A stretch of 31,859 nt of DNA from JBAVEL01 sp049587715. GTDB taxonomy: Bacteria; Bacteroidota; Ignavibacteria; UBA10030; UBA6906. Below are positions 1 through 7,433 of this stretch, in pieces. The stretch spans positions 1-31,859 of the forward strand of contig JBAVEL010000127.1 of assembly GCA_049587715.1 (NCBI GenBank). Reading direction: 5' to 3'. How positions within the stretch are numbered: the stretch's first letter is position 1; the number at the start of each line of letters is the position of its first letter. The notes under the pieces were generated by a model. That model saw nothing but the letters and a program-made list of their open reading frames with translations, searched no databases and had not been told where the DNA came from. The translations under genes were made by a program, and so were the position numbers.

Positions 1-552
1 GGGTCTGTGTGGGTGGGGGGAATCGGGAGCATACCGGGGGGTTTGTCGACGTCTCCGTTCTTTGCGTATGGGGCGACAGGGTACTCGAGCACGGATTCGC
101 TGAGGGCGGGGAAGGGATACTGGGTGAAGGTGAGCGGTGCGGGGGGTCTGATCCTGAGGAGGGGCGGTGTGGAGGAGGGGAGGATCGTGATGACGGCGGG
201 GGGTGAGATGCCTCCGGGTCCGCCTGTGGAGAAGCCCATGGAGGCGGTGCCCGAGGAGTACGGGTTGATGCAGAACTACCCGAACCCGTTCAACCCTGTG
301 ACGGTGATCGGGTACGGGTTGCCGGAGGCATCACATGTGACGATCCGGGTGTACGACATGCTGGGTCGTCATGTGGCGACGCTTGCGGAGGGCTATGAGG
401 AGGCCGGGTACCGGAGTGTGGAGTGGGACGGGAGGAACCTGCAGGGAGAGAGGGTTGGGTGCGGTGTGTACGTGTACCGGATGGAGGCGCAAGCCGAGGG
501 GGTGGGCGGATCGCCGTTTGTATCCGGAAGGAAGATGATCCTTCTGAAATAA
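1..552 (+). CDS. Secreted protein C-terminus with T9SS-type (FlgD-like) sorting domain, 5' partial
   Basis: The reading frame is open from the first base, so the start lies outside the window. A GTG at 7 is probably internal. The visible ~183 residues hold two parts. First comes the end of a module with a GYWVKVSG motif, shared with the proteins at 12147 and 19222. Then comes a roughly 90-residue domain beginning YGLMQNYPNPFNPVT and continuing through VYDMLGR, a WDGRN turn and GVYVYRME to a final KMILLK. This is the classic Por-secretion/FlgD-like C-terminal domain that directs FCB-group proteins through the type IX system to the cell surface. The function of the missing N-terminal part is unknown. 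The family call for the tail is secure; the rest is open. Confidence 0.9.
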   Translation, partial: GSVWVGGIGSIPGGLSTSPFFAYGATGYSSTDSLRAGKGYWVKVSGAGGLILRRGGVEEGRIVMTAGGEMPPGPPVEKPMEAVPEEYGLMQNYPNPFNPVTVIGYGLPEASHVTIRVYDMLGRHVATLAEGYEEAGYRSVEWDGRNLQGERVGCGVYVYRMEAQAEGVGGSPFVSGRKMILLK

Positions 553-572
553 GGACATTGATCCTCCCTCTT

Positions 573-647
573 TTGCCTGATTGTGAGGGCAAGGCTCTGC
601 GCTTGGAGTTGGAGGTGAGCGCTTTCCTCCAACTTCAGGCAAGAGCC
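573..647. repeat. Nested inverted repeats, possible structured RNA or element end
   Basis: Several complementary pairs nest here. TTGCCTGA (573-580) pairs with TCAGGCAA (635-642). AGTTGGAGG (607-615) pairs with CCTCCAACT (626-634). GCGCT (599-603) pairs with AGCGC (618-622), and GGCTCT (593-598) with AGAGCC (642-647). Not all can form at once, so alternative folds are possible. It lies directly downstream of the first gene and upstream of a decayed ORF. It may be a terminator, a regulatory leader or the end of the decayed element. Confidence 0.5.
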
Positions 648-669
648 TCATCGAAAGGACGGAGGACAG

Positions 670-929
670 ATGGAAGCGCGATCACGCTACAGGTCCGAGC
701 ACCGCAGGGTGGAACACGAAGGGCTGCGAAAGAAGGCCCCGGCATGAGCGCAGTACCGAGAGGGTGTCACGACCGTTTTGAGAGCATCACCAGGCGGGAC
801 TTCCAGAGCGCTCTCATCCGCCTTCTGAAGGAGGAGTGCAAGGTCCTGGGAAGCCGGCAGACTATCCCGATGCTCGCCGATGATCTGGAGGACCTCCAAC
901 CCCGTGCGGGTTGGCATTTCATTTCCTGA
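670..929 (+). pseudogene. Decayed, frameshifted ORF, possibly a DUF1670/transposase-like N-terminus
   Basis: One frame starts with ATG at 670 after GGAGGA and reads 25 basic residues (MEARSRYRSEHRRVEHEGLRK...) before a stop at 745. A second frame then reads RRDFQSALIRLLKEECKVLG followed by SRQTIPMLADDLEDL and stops at 929. Read together across a frameshift, these resemble the N-terminal region of mobile-element-associated DUF1670-like proteins, but that family name is from memory and unverified. No downstream catalytic part remains. The stop is preceded by a stem-loop at 896-914. I judge it a remnant rather than an expressed gene. Confidence 0.35.
896..914 (+). terminator. Stem-loop, terminator-like
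   Basis: CCAACCC and GGGTTGG form a perfect 7-bp stem around a 5-nt loop, followed by a T-rich stretch (CATTTCATTTCC) but no clean U-tract. It sits at the end of the decayed ORF and 98 nt before the next gene, so it could end transcription from upstream. Confidence 0.4.
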
Positions 930-1011
930 GTCAGCCGAGAGTGCCGCGCTGCAATAGATGCAGCAGGTGGTCAAGTACCGTCCCTCATCATCACCAAAAG
1001 GAGGAACACTC

Positions 1012-1443
1012 ATGAAACCCACAATGGTTCTCTTCATAATTGGTGCCCTCGTGTGCTGCTTCGGTCACATGTCGGCACAGCAACCACAGGGCAATGTGTT
1101 CGTTGTGTACACAGCGGAACGCGCCTTTCCTGAAGACGGTTCGAGTGCGGAGTTTGACTCGCTGACACAACTGTACACTGAAAGGGTGACGAAAAAGAAT
1201 GAGCTGATCTTGAGTCAGCGCATTTGTCGCCATTGGTGGGGGAGTGACAACAGACAATTCGTTGTAATCGTCGAAGTGAAGGATTGGCAGGCCATCGAGA
1301 AGGCATTTGCCCGCGAGGATGAACTCTTTAAGAACGCATTTACAAAGGAAGAACAGGACCGGTTCAACAAGGCCTACGGCAGGTATTTTACCGGCAAGCA
1401 CTCTGATGAAATCTATACTGAAGTCCCGGGTGGCCGGAAGTAG
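1012..1443 (+). CDS. Small secreted protein, possible dimeric alpha/beta-barrel (NIPSNAP/ABM-like) fold
   Basis: This is a 143-residue protein. The ATG at 1012 is preceded by AAAGGAGGAAC, a near-perfect ribosome binding site, which fixes the start. Residues 1-22 form a signal peptide ending HMSAQ, so the product is exported. The mature part carries FVVYTAERAFPEDG near its start, a central HWWGSDNRQFVVIVEVKDW stretch and a helical AFTKEEQDRFNKAYGRYFTG segment. That alternation of strand and helix suits a small ferredoxin-like alpha/beta barrel. I do not recognise a catalytic motif, so the function is unknown. It converges on the porin gene with a gap of only 27 nt. Its base composition is less GC-rich than that of the porin. 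Confidence 0.8.
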   Translation: MKPTMVLFIIGALVCCFGHMSAQQPQGNVFVVYTAERAFPEDGSSAEFDSLTQLYTERVTKKNELILSQRICRHWWGSDNRQFVVIVEVKDWQAIEKAFAREDELFKNAFTKEEQDRFNKAYGRYFTGKHSDEIYTEVPGGRK

Positions 1444-1470
1444 CAGCGCATGCGGCCGGCGGCTCCCCCC

Positions 1471-2823
1471 TCAGAATCTGTACTGGATGCGGAAGGTGAA
1501 CACGTCATCCCGCAGATCCGAGGCGTAGGGGAGAAGGGGGGAGGCGGAGCCCGCAAGGGAGCTCAGCTCCTCGTTCCTGATGATCTCGTAGTACAGGACG
1601 AACTTGATGTTCTCATCCCACCGGTGAATGAACCCGAGGCCGAGGGTGCGGAAGGTGATGTCGGGGGCCGCCAGGCCCGTTGCCCCGCCCGTATGGGAGG
1701 GCGTGAAGTCGCCCGATGCCGCATTGGTGTTCGGGTCGTACACGTCGTATTTGAGCACCGCCTGGTTGTCGGGGCCGATGCTCTGTACGTAGACGGCATA
1801 CCAGCCCGCAAACTTCCTCTTGTAGAGACCCCCGGCGGGCTGGGAGGAGCTGCTCAGGGAAGTGGAGGCCGTGCCCGGCTGCTTCCCCGCGATGTACTCG
1901 CCCCGGAGGACGGCACTGCCGAGTGAGGGGATGTCCAGGGAGAACTGCGCATCCACTCCCATGTATGTGCGAACTGCCCCCCGGCCTTCGTTGGAGGCCG
2001 TGGAATCCACCGTGTATCCCGCGAGGCCCCCGGGGAGCGTCGCCGTTCGGAAGAGGTATTTCGTGCTGTTCCTCACCTTGCCGAAGTATCCCGAGATCCC
2101 GAGGCCCAGTTCCATCCCTGTGCCCTCCAGGGGCATCCGCCAGCCCAGGCGGCCTATCAGATCCTTGTAGCTGTCGTAGTCGGAGGCGGAGGGTCCCGAT
2201 CCGTTGAAAATCCCCAGCTCCGCCCCGAAACGGGAGAGGGGCCCGTCTGGGGGGGCGAAGAACACTCCGGCACCGAGGTCCCGCTCGCCCGGGAAGAGTG
2301 TCTGAAAGAGCCGGGAACGCTCGGGGGATTCCCTCAGGCCCGAGGAGTGGGAGACCTCATACCCGAACGGCCGCTCGAACATCCCCATCCGGAGAGAGAA
2401 GGACCGGAGCCATGGATCCGTCAGGCTGAGGTAGGCGTCCTTTGTGCTCACGCCTGATTGCGTTGCATCCAACTGGAGCACCAACTGCGTGAGCCCGTTC
2501 TCGTAGGTGACCTTCAGCCGGCCCCGCCGGATGGTGAAGAGGTTTCCGGCATCGGCGGGGAATGCCCCGCCCGAGAAATCCCCGACAGGGTAGGGGGCGC
2601 CCGTTACCTCAGCCACCCGCCATTGGGTCTGCACGTACCCGCTCAGCCGGATCTTTGCGAGGGCTCCCGGGATCCCCCCGCATCCTGTGTCGGACTCGGT
2701 GATGCCCTCCGGGGCCTTCTTCCGGTGCCGTTGTTCCGCCTCCATGTCCGTTGTGTCCTGGGCGTGGAGAAGGGCGGGAAAGGCGAGAAACGCCCCGCAC
2801 GCCAGACCGAAGCAGGTTCGCAT
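1471..2823 (-). CDS. OprO/OprP-like outer-membrane porin
   Basis: 450 residues. The start chosen is the ATG at 2823 because a signal peptide (MRTCFGLACGAFLAFPALLHAQ) follows it at once and AAGGGA lies just upstream. An in-frame start 63 nt further out would place 21 polar residues before the signal. The mature protein has a short polar linker and then KIRLSGYVQTQWRV, FTIRRGRLKVTYENG and LVLQLDATQSGVSTKDAYL. It continues with MFERPFGYEVSHSS and an RSRLFQTLFPGERDLG segment. These are the strand and loop signatures of the phosphate-selective porin O/P family. It ends FRIQYRF, with the terminal aromatic residue typical of beta-barrel insertion by Bam. Substrate is not evident; phosphate or another anion is possible. 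It appears to be a single-gene unit. Confidence 0.88.
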   Translation of the reverse strand: MRTCFGLACGAFLAFPALLHAQDTTDMEAEQRHRKKAPEGITESDTGCGGIPGALAKIRLSGYVQTQWRVAEVTGAPYPVGDFSGGAFPADAGNLFTIRRGRLKVTYENGLTQLVLQLDATQSGVSTKDAYLSLTDPWLRSFSLRMGMFERPFGYEVSHSSGLRESPERSRLFQTLFPGERDLGAGVFFAPPDGPLSRFGAELGIFNGSGPSASDYDSYKDLIGRLGWRMPLEGTGMELGLGISGYFGKVRNSTKYLFRTATLPGGLAGYTVDSTASNEGRGAVRTYMGVDAQFSLDIPSLGSAVLRGEYIAGKQPGTASTSLSSSSQPAGGLYKRKFAGWYAVYVQSIGPDNQAVLKYDVYDPNTNAASGDFTPSHTGGATGLAAPDITFRTLGLGFIHRWDENIKFVLYYEIIRNEELSSLAGSASPLLPYASDLRDDVFTFRIQYRF

Positions 2824-3265
2824 GGATAGTCCCTTCACTGTGAACCGGAATGTGCGGAGACCCCGGCGCAGGGGGTTATCCTCCAAAGGGGAGTGAACTC
2901 GACAACCCGATCGGAGGGGTAGAAAACGAAGCGCCGCATCCGTACCTTGAGGTGTCTTTTCAACGACGCAGGGTTATGCCCGGTTTGGCCCAATGTAAGG
3001 AAATCGTGACGCTTCCGCTTCGGACGAGGGTTATCGCAAGAAGTCCCGCCTTTGCGACAAGCGGGGGAGTCTCTATCGCCTGCGCACAGGGCCGTTTGCC
3101 TCGGCGGGGGGAATCTCCCCGGGAGATGATCCCCGAAACGCGGAGGGTGTGGATCCGATGCCGCCGGGGGTGTGTGGAATGGCGAGGGTGGAGCCCCCCG
3201 GGGACCTCGTCGCGAGGTCGAACCATGACTCCGAACATCAACTCTCACAATGACAAGCGACATCC
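2824..3265. other. Intergenic region with palindrome between divergent genes
   Basis: About 440 nt separate the porin (leftward) from the zinc-ribbon gene (rightward), so promoters for both should lie here. I see no convincing coding frame. The clearest structure is a GC-rich palindrome, ATCTCCC(3113-3119)-C-GGGAGAT(3121-3127), flanked by GGGGGA and TGATCCCC. It could be an operator or a hairpin. No clear -35/-10 pair was found. Confidence 0.4.
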
Positions 3266-3433
3266 ATGCCCTCATCCCGGGAGGAGAATCCCCTGACAGT
3301 CCGCTGCCCGAACTGCAAACAGGCCGTGGAGCCGGATTTCAATGAAACGACCCGCCATCACGTGTGCCCCGTCTGTGCCGCGGAGCTGGATGCGCAGGTG
3401 TTCATCCAGAAGCGGAAGCGAAAAGGGGGGTGA
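3266..3433 (+). CDS. Small zinc-ribbon protein, 55 residues
   Basis: The frame from ATG 3266 to TGA 3431 reads a 55-residue protein with two knuckles, CPNC (residues 14-17) and CPVC (34-37), separated by 16 residues, and a basic tail (QKRKRKGG). The spacing fits a one-zinc ribbon of the kind found in small regulatory or RNA-binding proteins. Start choice is uncertain. The ATG at 3266 has no good ribosome binding site. GGGAGGAG (3280-3287) lies ideally before codon 10, a CTG, so initiation at 3293 giving 46 residues is possible and would keep both knuckles. Function is unknown. It is flanked by the porin region and the tRNA. Confidence 0.6.
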   Translation: MPSSREENPLTVRCPNCKQAVEPDFNETTRHHVCPVCAAELDAQVFIQKRKRKGG

Positions 3434-3731
3434 GGGGAGGAGCTGCGCTCGGTATCGGCCGGAGGCAGCACCCGCTCTTCTGAGTCGGGACCTCCTCCCC
3501 GGGGCGGAGACGGCGCCGGGATGGGTCCTCCTTCAGAGATCCAGAAAGCTGCCGCTTCAAGAGAAGGCCGGCGGAGAGAGCGAACACCGCGCATGCCTCT
3601 GGCTCAGGCACAGGACCGCCCCCGCGGGACACAGGATTGTGCGGACCGGCATGGGGACACAGCGCGTAGGCAGGCGGTACTTCAGGGCGGAGTGCCCAGC
3701 CTCTGCGGGAAGAGGGAGGAAGCCTTCTCAG

Positions 3732-3805
3732 CGCGCCCGGAGGGATTCGAACCCCCAACCCTCAGATCCGAAGTCTGATGCTCTGTCCAGTTGAGCTACG
3801 GGCGC
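3732..3805 (-). tRNA. tRNA-Arg (anticodon UCG)
   Basis: The minus strand reads a complete 74-nt cloverleaf. Acceptor arms GCGCCCG (5' end at 3805) and CGGGCGC pair perfectly, with discriminator G at 3732. The D-loop region is TAGCTCAACTGGACAGAGCA. The anticodon stem TCAGA/TCTGA holds loop CTTCGGA, so the anticodon is TCG, which reads CGA arginine codons. The T-arm contains GGTTCGAATCC. No 3' CCA is encoded. The 300 nt to its left (3434-3731) hold no gene I can support. Confidence 0.95.
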
Positions 3806-4636
3806 GTGTAACCGGCGGGCAAACCGACCGCAGTTCGCTATCCGGAATGACGTGTGATTTGAATTGTCTTTCCAAGATACGCAAGGGGATGGGGTAAGGC
3901 AAGGCACCTGAGTCACGACACCCCGTTTCAATGCTCCCGATACGGGCACCAGGCGCCGTTTCCTCGGTTTCACGAAAGAGCCTGTTGATTTTCTATGCCC
4001 CGAGCCGTAACTTCCCGCAGGGATTCGTTTCTACCCCTGCCATCGGCGGCATCGTCGCCTTCCCGTTTTCGCGCTGGCTCTCTGTTCTCTCTCCAACAGG
4101 CTCATCGAGTGACTTCTCTTCTTTTCCACTCCGGAGAGATCTTGTGTAGAGCACGATGCTTCCCTCTGCGTGCTCCTCGCAGAGTCGGAGCAGCCATTCC
4201 GCCCCTCCTCAGTCTGCGCATCCGCTCACCCAGACCGGGCACAAACCGGACGATCTTCTACACCCCGTGCAACGGCAGGCGGGGTTCGGCGATTGGAGTG
4301 CAGAGACCATCACGATCGGTCCGAGAGGACGAATCCGCGTTTCATTCAGGAGCTGGGGGAACAGGTGGCTTCCACAACCAGGGAGCATGCACGCATGCAG
4401 GCATGCAGAACCGGGAGACCATCCGGGACCCTCTGGAAGCGATCCTGACGGGAGAGGGGAGAGGGCAAACACAATCCGGGAAAACCCGCAGTCCATGAAG
4501 CGAATGCACGCACCTGGGTTCGTCTATCCCCCCGCTGGGGCGGCAAAAGCAAACTTCGAGGTGCATCAATCCTTTAGTAGCAGCAGCCATTGCTGGCCGC
4601 ACCGCGCGAATCATTGGTCGTCACGACCGACTCGTC
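3806..4636. other. 830-nt gene-poor stretch with inverted repeats
   Basis: No frame here has a credible start, ribosome binding site and protein-like composition. Visible structure includes a 10-bp inverted repeat, GAGCCTGTTG (3978-3987) with CAACAGGCTC (4094-4103). There is also a 7-bp stem-loop CTCTGCG/CGCAGAG (4164-4184) and three GCATGC hexamers at 8-nt spacing (4385-4406). It adjoins the cassette-like region, so it may contain its decayed left end, but I found no clear attC or attI site. Confidence 0.4.
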
Positions 4637-5068
4637 ATGAAGAAACCCTTGTTCGTTACCCAAGCTGTCATCCAAATCCTGGTCGGAATCGGTGCCGCTG
4701 TGTCCGGGATGCTGCTCATCATACGCCCGTCAGGGGAGCTCCTTCAAGCACCAGTCGAAATGCTCAAAGGATCCCCATTCAACGACTTCTTTGTTCCCGG
4801 CATCATTTTGTTTCTCGTCAACGGCGTAGGTCAGCTTCTCGCCGGAGTCATTACTCTTCGTCGACATGCGTATGCAGCGCTCACCGGAGCGGTATTCGGA
4901 ATTGGTCTGATGATTTGGGTCTTCGTGCAGGTCAATATGATCGGTGGAGGGCATATTCTCCAATACAGCTATTTCTTCATTGGTGTTATCGAAACATCGC
5001 TGGCATTCATGATGGGTACCAGTAGCACGGGGAGTCGTGGGAGCATCGCAGCAAGCAACGGCGGCTAA
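4637..5068 (+). CDS. Small four-helix integral membrane protein
   Basis: 143 residues. Four hydrophobic segments are evident. They are around residues 7-28 (TQAVIQILVGIGAAVSGML), 48-70 (FFVPGIILFLVNGVGQLLAG), 78-98 (YAALTGAVFGIGLMIWVFVQ) and 105-125 (YSYFFIGVIETSLAFMMG). A short Ser/Gly-rich tail (SSTGSRGSIAASNGG) follows. Such small membrane proteins are common conserved hypotheticals; no catalytic residue stands out. No strong ribosome binding site precedes the ATG, and no clear promoter is seen. The stop codon lies inside the R''-type box of the first attC-like site, a usual arrangement for a cassette gene. It is the first recognisable gene of the array. Confidence 0.75.
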   Translation: MKKPLFVTQAVIQILVGIGAAVSGMLLIIRPSGELLQAPVEMLKGSPFNDFFVPGIILFLVNGVGQLLAGVITLRRHAYAALTGAVFGIGLMIWVFVQVNMIGGGHILQYSYFFIGVIETSLAFMMGTSSTGSRGSIAASNGG

Positions 5069-5206
5069 CAACCGGCACCACGCCGCTCGCACATTTATGA
5101 AGGCACACTTGAAACAAGGATGCACAACAAATGGTGCTCGCTCCACGCCTCACTCATTTGCAGAAAGCGAGGAGTGCGGCGTGGCGTGGTGCCTTGAACG
5201 TTGGAG
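5063..5206 (+). other. attC-like site 1
   Basis: R''-type box GGCTAAC (5063-5069) overlaps the stop of the preceding gene. Its inner arm GGCACCACGCCGC is matched by GCGGCGTGGCGTGGTGCC, which is complementary apart from an insertion. The site closes with GTTGGAG (5200-5206). At 144 nt it is near the upper end of known attC lengths. The outer boxes are only partly complementary. Confidence 0.55.
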
Positions 5207-5262
5207 CGTCCTGCGGCACAAGCCTGGGTTGGTGTGATAATCTCTGACAGAGGAACAAACTC

Positions 5263-6009
5263 ATGAGTAAGTCGCCCTGTCTTCTCGCATTCCTGCTTTT
5301 CCCACTTTGTCTTGCGCAGTGTCAGAATGTGCTCAACCAAGACGACGTATACACCGTTGACTCGCTGCGATCGAACAAGATTTGCTTTCATCGTAACATA
5401 ACAGCTGTCGATACCTTCTATTATCGCACCATCATCAGGAGCATCAAACTCGGCATCGATACCGTCAGTAGAGTCATTCCCCTCGACAGCGTAGAGTTCA
5501 GAGTGCTGGTGTTCCCCGAGAGAACGATTAACCGAATCGGCATGAGTGGCGTTGCCCCCAATGGCCGACAGATCTACATCTTGCTTGATCCGCATCATCC
5601 GAAGTTCGAGGAAGCAATCACGACGCATATCGTTCAGACCATTCCTCATGAGTATCATCATGTTCTGCGATACCGAACAGTGGGCTTTGGCAACAATCTC
5701 TTTGCGTCTATGATCAGCGAAGGATTAGCTTGCCACTTCACAATACAGGTATGCAAGATTGATACCCCGGCCTACTGCCAGGCGCTGTCGAAGGAGCAGT
5801 TCGACACGTGGAAGGCCAAGGCCGAGCAGGTGTGGTTCCAGAAGGAGTTTGACTATCTTGAGTGGTTCGTGGGCCTAAAGAAAACGATTCCGGCTAATGC
5901 CGGCTACACAATCGGTTTTGCTTTGGTGAGCGACTATCTAAGAATACATCCTGGAAGCACCGCTGCTTCACTCTATGCGACGCCAGCGAGTGCTTTCTTG
6001 GAAAAGTAG
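5263..6009 (+). CDS. Secreted DUF2268-like zinc protease
   Basis: 248 residues, start ATG 5263 preceded by AGAGGAAC. Residues 1-20 are a signal peptide (MSKSPCLLAFLLFPLCLAQC). A Cys at the cleavage region is possible for lipidation, though the residue before it (Gln) is atypical. HEYHH at 129-133 is an HExxH zinc site. SEGLACHF with Glu153 lies about 20 residues on and would supply the third ligand. This arrangement, with a preceding beta strand (IYILLDPHHP) and FDYLEWFVG near the C-terminus, fits the predicted Zn-dependent proteases of DUF2268 type, also called gluzincin-like. It probably acts in the periplasm or at the surface; the substrate is unknown. It sits alone between two attC-like sites, as a one-gene cassette would. 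Confidence 0.75.
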   Translation: MSKSPCLLAFLLFPLCLAQCQNVLNQDDVYTVDSLRSNKICFHRNITAVDTFYYRTIIRSIKLGIDTVSRVIPLDSVEFRVLVFPERTINRIGMSGVAPNGRQIYILLDPHHPKFEEAITTHIVQTIPHEYHHVLRYRTVGFGNNLFASMISEGLACHFTIQVCKIDTPAYCQALSKEQFDTWKAKAEQVWFQKEFDYLEWFVGLKKTIPANAGYTIGFALVSDYLRIHPGSTAASLYATPASAFLEK

Positions 6010-6061
6010 GGGCCTATTTCACATTCAGTGGAATGCAGGCCAGGAATTGTGGCGCACGGAC

Positions 6062-6235
6062 GCTTAACAAACGACAAGCCGACGCTCGCTCTCTGTATAG
6101 AACGATGTTAGAACTCCGCTTGGCAATATGAAATGAGCTCGCTCAAGTGGTTTGTGGTGGCATCTTTTAGGCTCGGTTCATTCTCGGTCAAGTCATGGAC
6201 ACAAACAACCACTGCGGCCTGCTTAAGCGTTATGT
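6062..6235 (+). other. attC-like site 2
   Basis: GCTTAAC (6062-6068) matches the RYYYAAC consensus exactly. It is followed by AAACGACAAGCCGACGCTCGC, which resembles the other sites here. The closing box GTTATGT (6229-6235) is preceded by GCGGCCTGCTTAAGC, partly complementary to the left arm. At 174 nt it is unusually long, so the right boundary is less certain than the left. Confidence 0.5.
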
Positions 6236-6284
6236 GCAATGCGCCACTCGAATGCGAGAGTGGCAGCCACAGAGGATATGCAAC

Positions 6285-7424
6285 ATGATATTCAACGCCA
6301 GACATCACTGCGTCTGCATCCTGCTGAGCGGTGTCATGTGTTGTTCACCGAATCGTCCAAGAGATGTGGTGTCGCTTCTGGCTGGGTCGGGATCAAATCT
6401 GCTCGATTCATCACAGGCGTATTCCGTTTTCTCCGCGATGCAATACTTCCCGAATGAGACGCAGCTGGCGATCGGGTTGATCATCGGCGATTCCATCCGG
6501 TATGTGGGAGTAAAACGGCAGAACGATTCGCTGGTGTACGTTCAAAACAGCTGTTCGGCGTTTGAGATCGGCTCTGTGACGAAGACCCTCACTGCAACAA
6601 TGCTTGCAAAGCTTGTCTATGATGGCGAAGTCGATTTGAATGAACCAATCAAGAACATCCTGCCGGTACGATTGCATCAGAGTGCTCTACACAGTAAGGA
6701 GATAACGCTGCTCCACCTCGCCAATCACACGTCTGGCATTCCAAAGGAACCGGACAACATAACGACGGATTGGGCAATTCCGGGCAGCCCATACAAGGCG
6801 TACGATGAAATCAAGCTGTACGACTATCTCACCAATAGGTTGACACTGCAATTCACGCCGGGCGAAAAACGTGAGTACTCCAATCTGGGAGGCGGGTTGC
6901 TCGGTCATCTTCTGACACTCCGTACGGGAAAGACATATGAGGCTCTCCTTCTGGAATACATCTGCGGACCGCTGGGCATGACCAGAACGTTCGTTACCAT
7001 TGACTCCGCTCGGATGAAGTACCTTGTACCAGGAAGACATCCGCAAGGGGGAATAGTTCCGAACTGGGAACTGAACGTCCTCACCGGTGGAGGCGGAATC
7101 AAATCCACTGCGGTGGATCTGGCAAAATATCTCCGCGCACAGATGACCGACACGACGTACTTCTTCCTAACTCAGCAACCGACGATCCAATACACCGAAC
7201 ACAACACAGCCGGACTTGGCTGGGCCTGGTATTCGGAAGGGAATAGGAGATTCGTTGATGCAACAGGAGGAACCGGTGGTTACTCATGCATTGTGATCTT
7301 TGAGCGTTCAACGAGAACAGCAGTAATCCTGTTGACGAACGTTTCCGCATTCCTGGCGTCTAAGGGAGATTACATCTCGAAGCTGGGCATCAGGTTACAC
7401 AATTCGCTTTCCGTCAAGGAATGA
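6285..7424 (+). CDS. Serine beta-lactamase-family hydrolase (class C/AmpC-like fold), exported
   Basis: 379 residues. ATG 6285 is chosen because AGAGG precedes it by 9 nt and a hydrophobic export segment (CVCILLSGVMCC) follows. An earlier in-frame ATG at 6195 lies inside the attC-like site and would add unrelated sequence. The catalytic SxxK motif is SVTK (97-100), the second motif YSN (198-200), and the KTG-equivalent appears in DATGGTGGY (325-333). These define the serine beta-lactamase/D-Ala-D-Ala carboxypeptidase/esterase superfamily. Family members include AmpC, esterase EstB and many peptidases of unknown substrate, so resistance cannot be assumed. A possible lipoprotein Cys occurs at residue 19 or 20. 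The next gene begins 9 nt downstream and belongs to the same family, so the two probably form one transcript within one cassette. Confidence 0.8.
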   Translation: MIFNARHHCVCILLSGVMCCSPNRPRDVVSLLAGSGSNLLDSSQAYSVFSAMQYFPNETQLAIGLIIGDSIRYVGVKRQNDSLVYVQNSCSAFEIGSVTKTLTATMLAKLVYDGEVDLNEPIKNILPVRLHQSALHSKEITLLHLANHTSGIPKEPDNITTDWAIPGSPYKAYDEIKLYDYLTNRLTLQFTPGEKREYSNLGGGLLGHLLTLRTGKTYEALLLEYICGPLGMTRTFVTIDSARMKYLVPGRHPQGGIVPNWELNVLTGGGGIKSTAVDLAKYLRAQMTDTTYFFLTQQPTIQYTEHNTAGLGWAWYSEGNRRFVDATGGTGGYSCIVIFERSTRTAVILLTNVSAFLASKGDYISKLGIRLHNSLSVKE

Positions 7425-7433
7425 CTCAACAGT

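Noticed and set aside
3732..3805. tRNA-Arg as the integration site of the adjacent accessory region
   Set aside because: The accessory genes lie on the 5' side of the tRNA, and no repeat of the tRNA 3' end or integrase gene is seen.
4385..4406. Three GCATGC hexamers at 8-nt spacing, as a possible short repeat array or origin iterons
   Set aside because: Only three units over 22 nt, with no dnaA/repA-type gene or AT-rich region nearby.
4156..5025. A 289-residue plus-strand frame across 4156-5025
   Set aside because: Ser/Arg/His-rich translation without a ribosome binding site, overlapping the better-supported membrane protein gene at 4637 in another frame.
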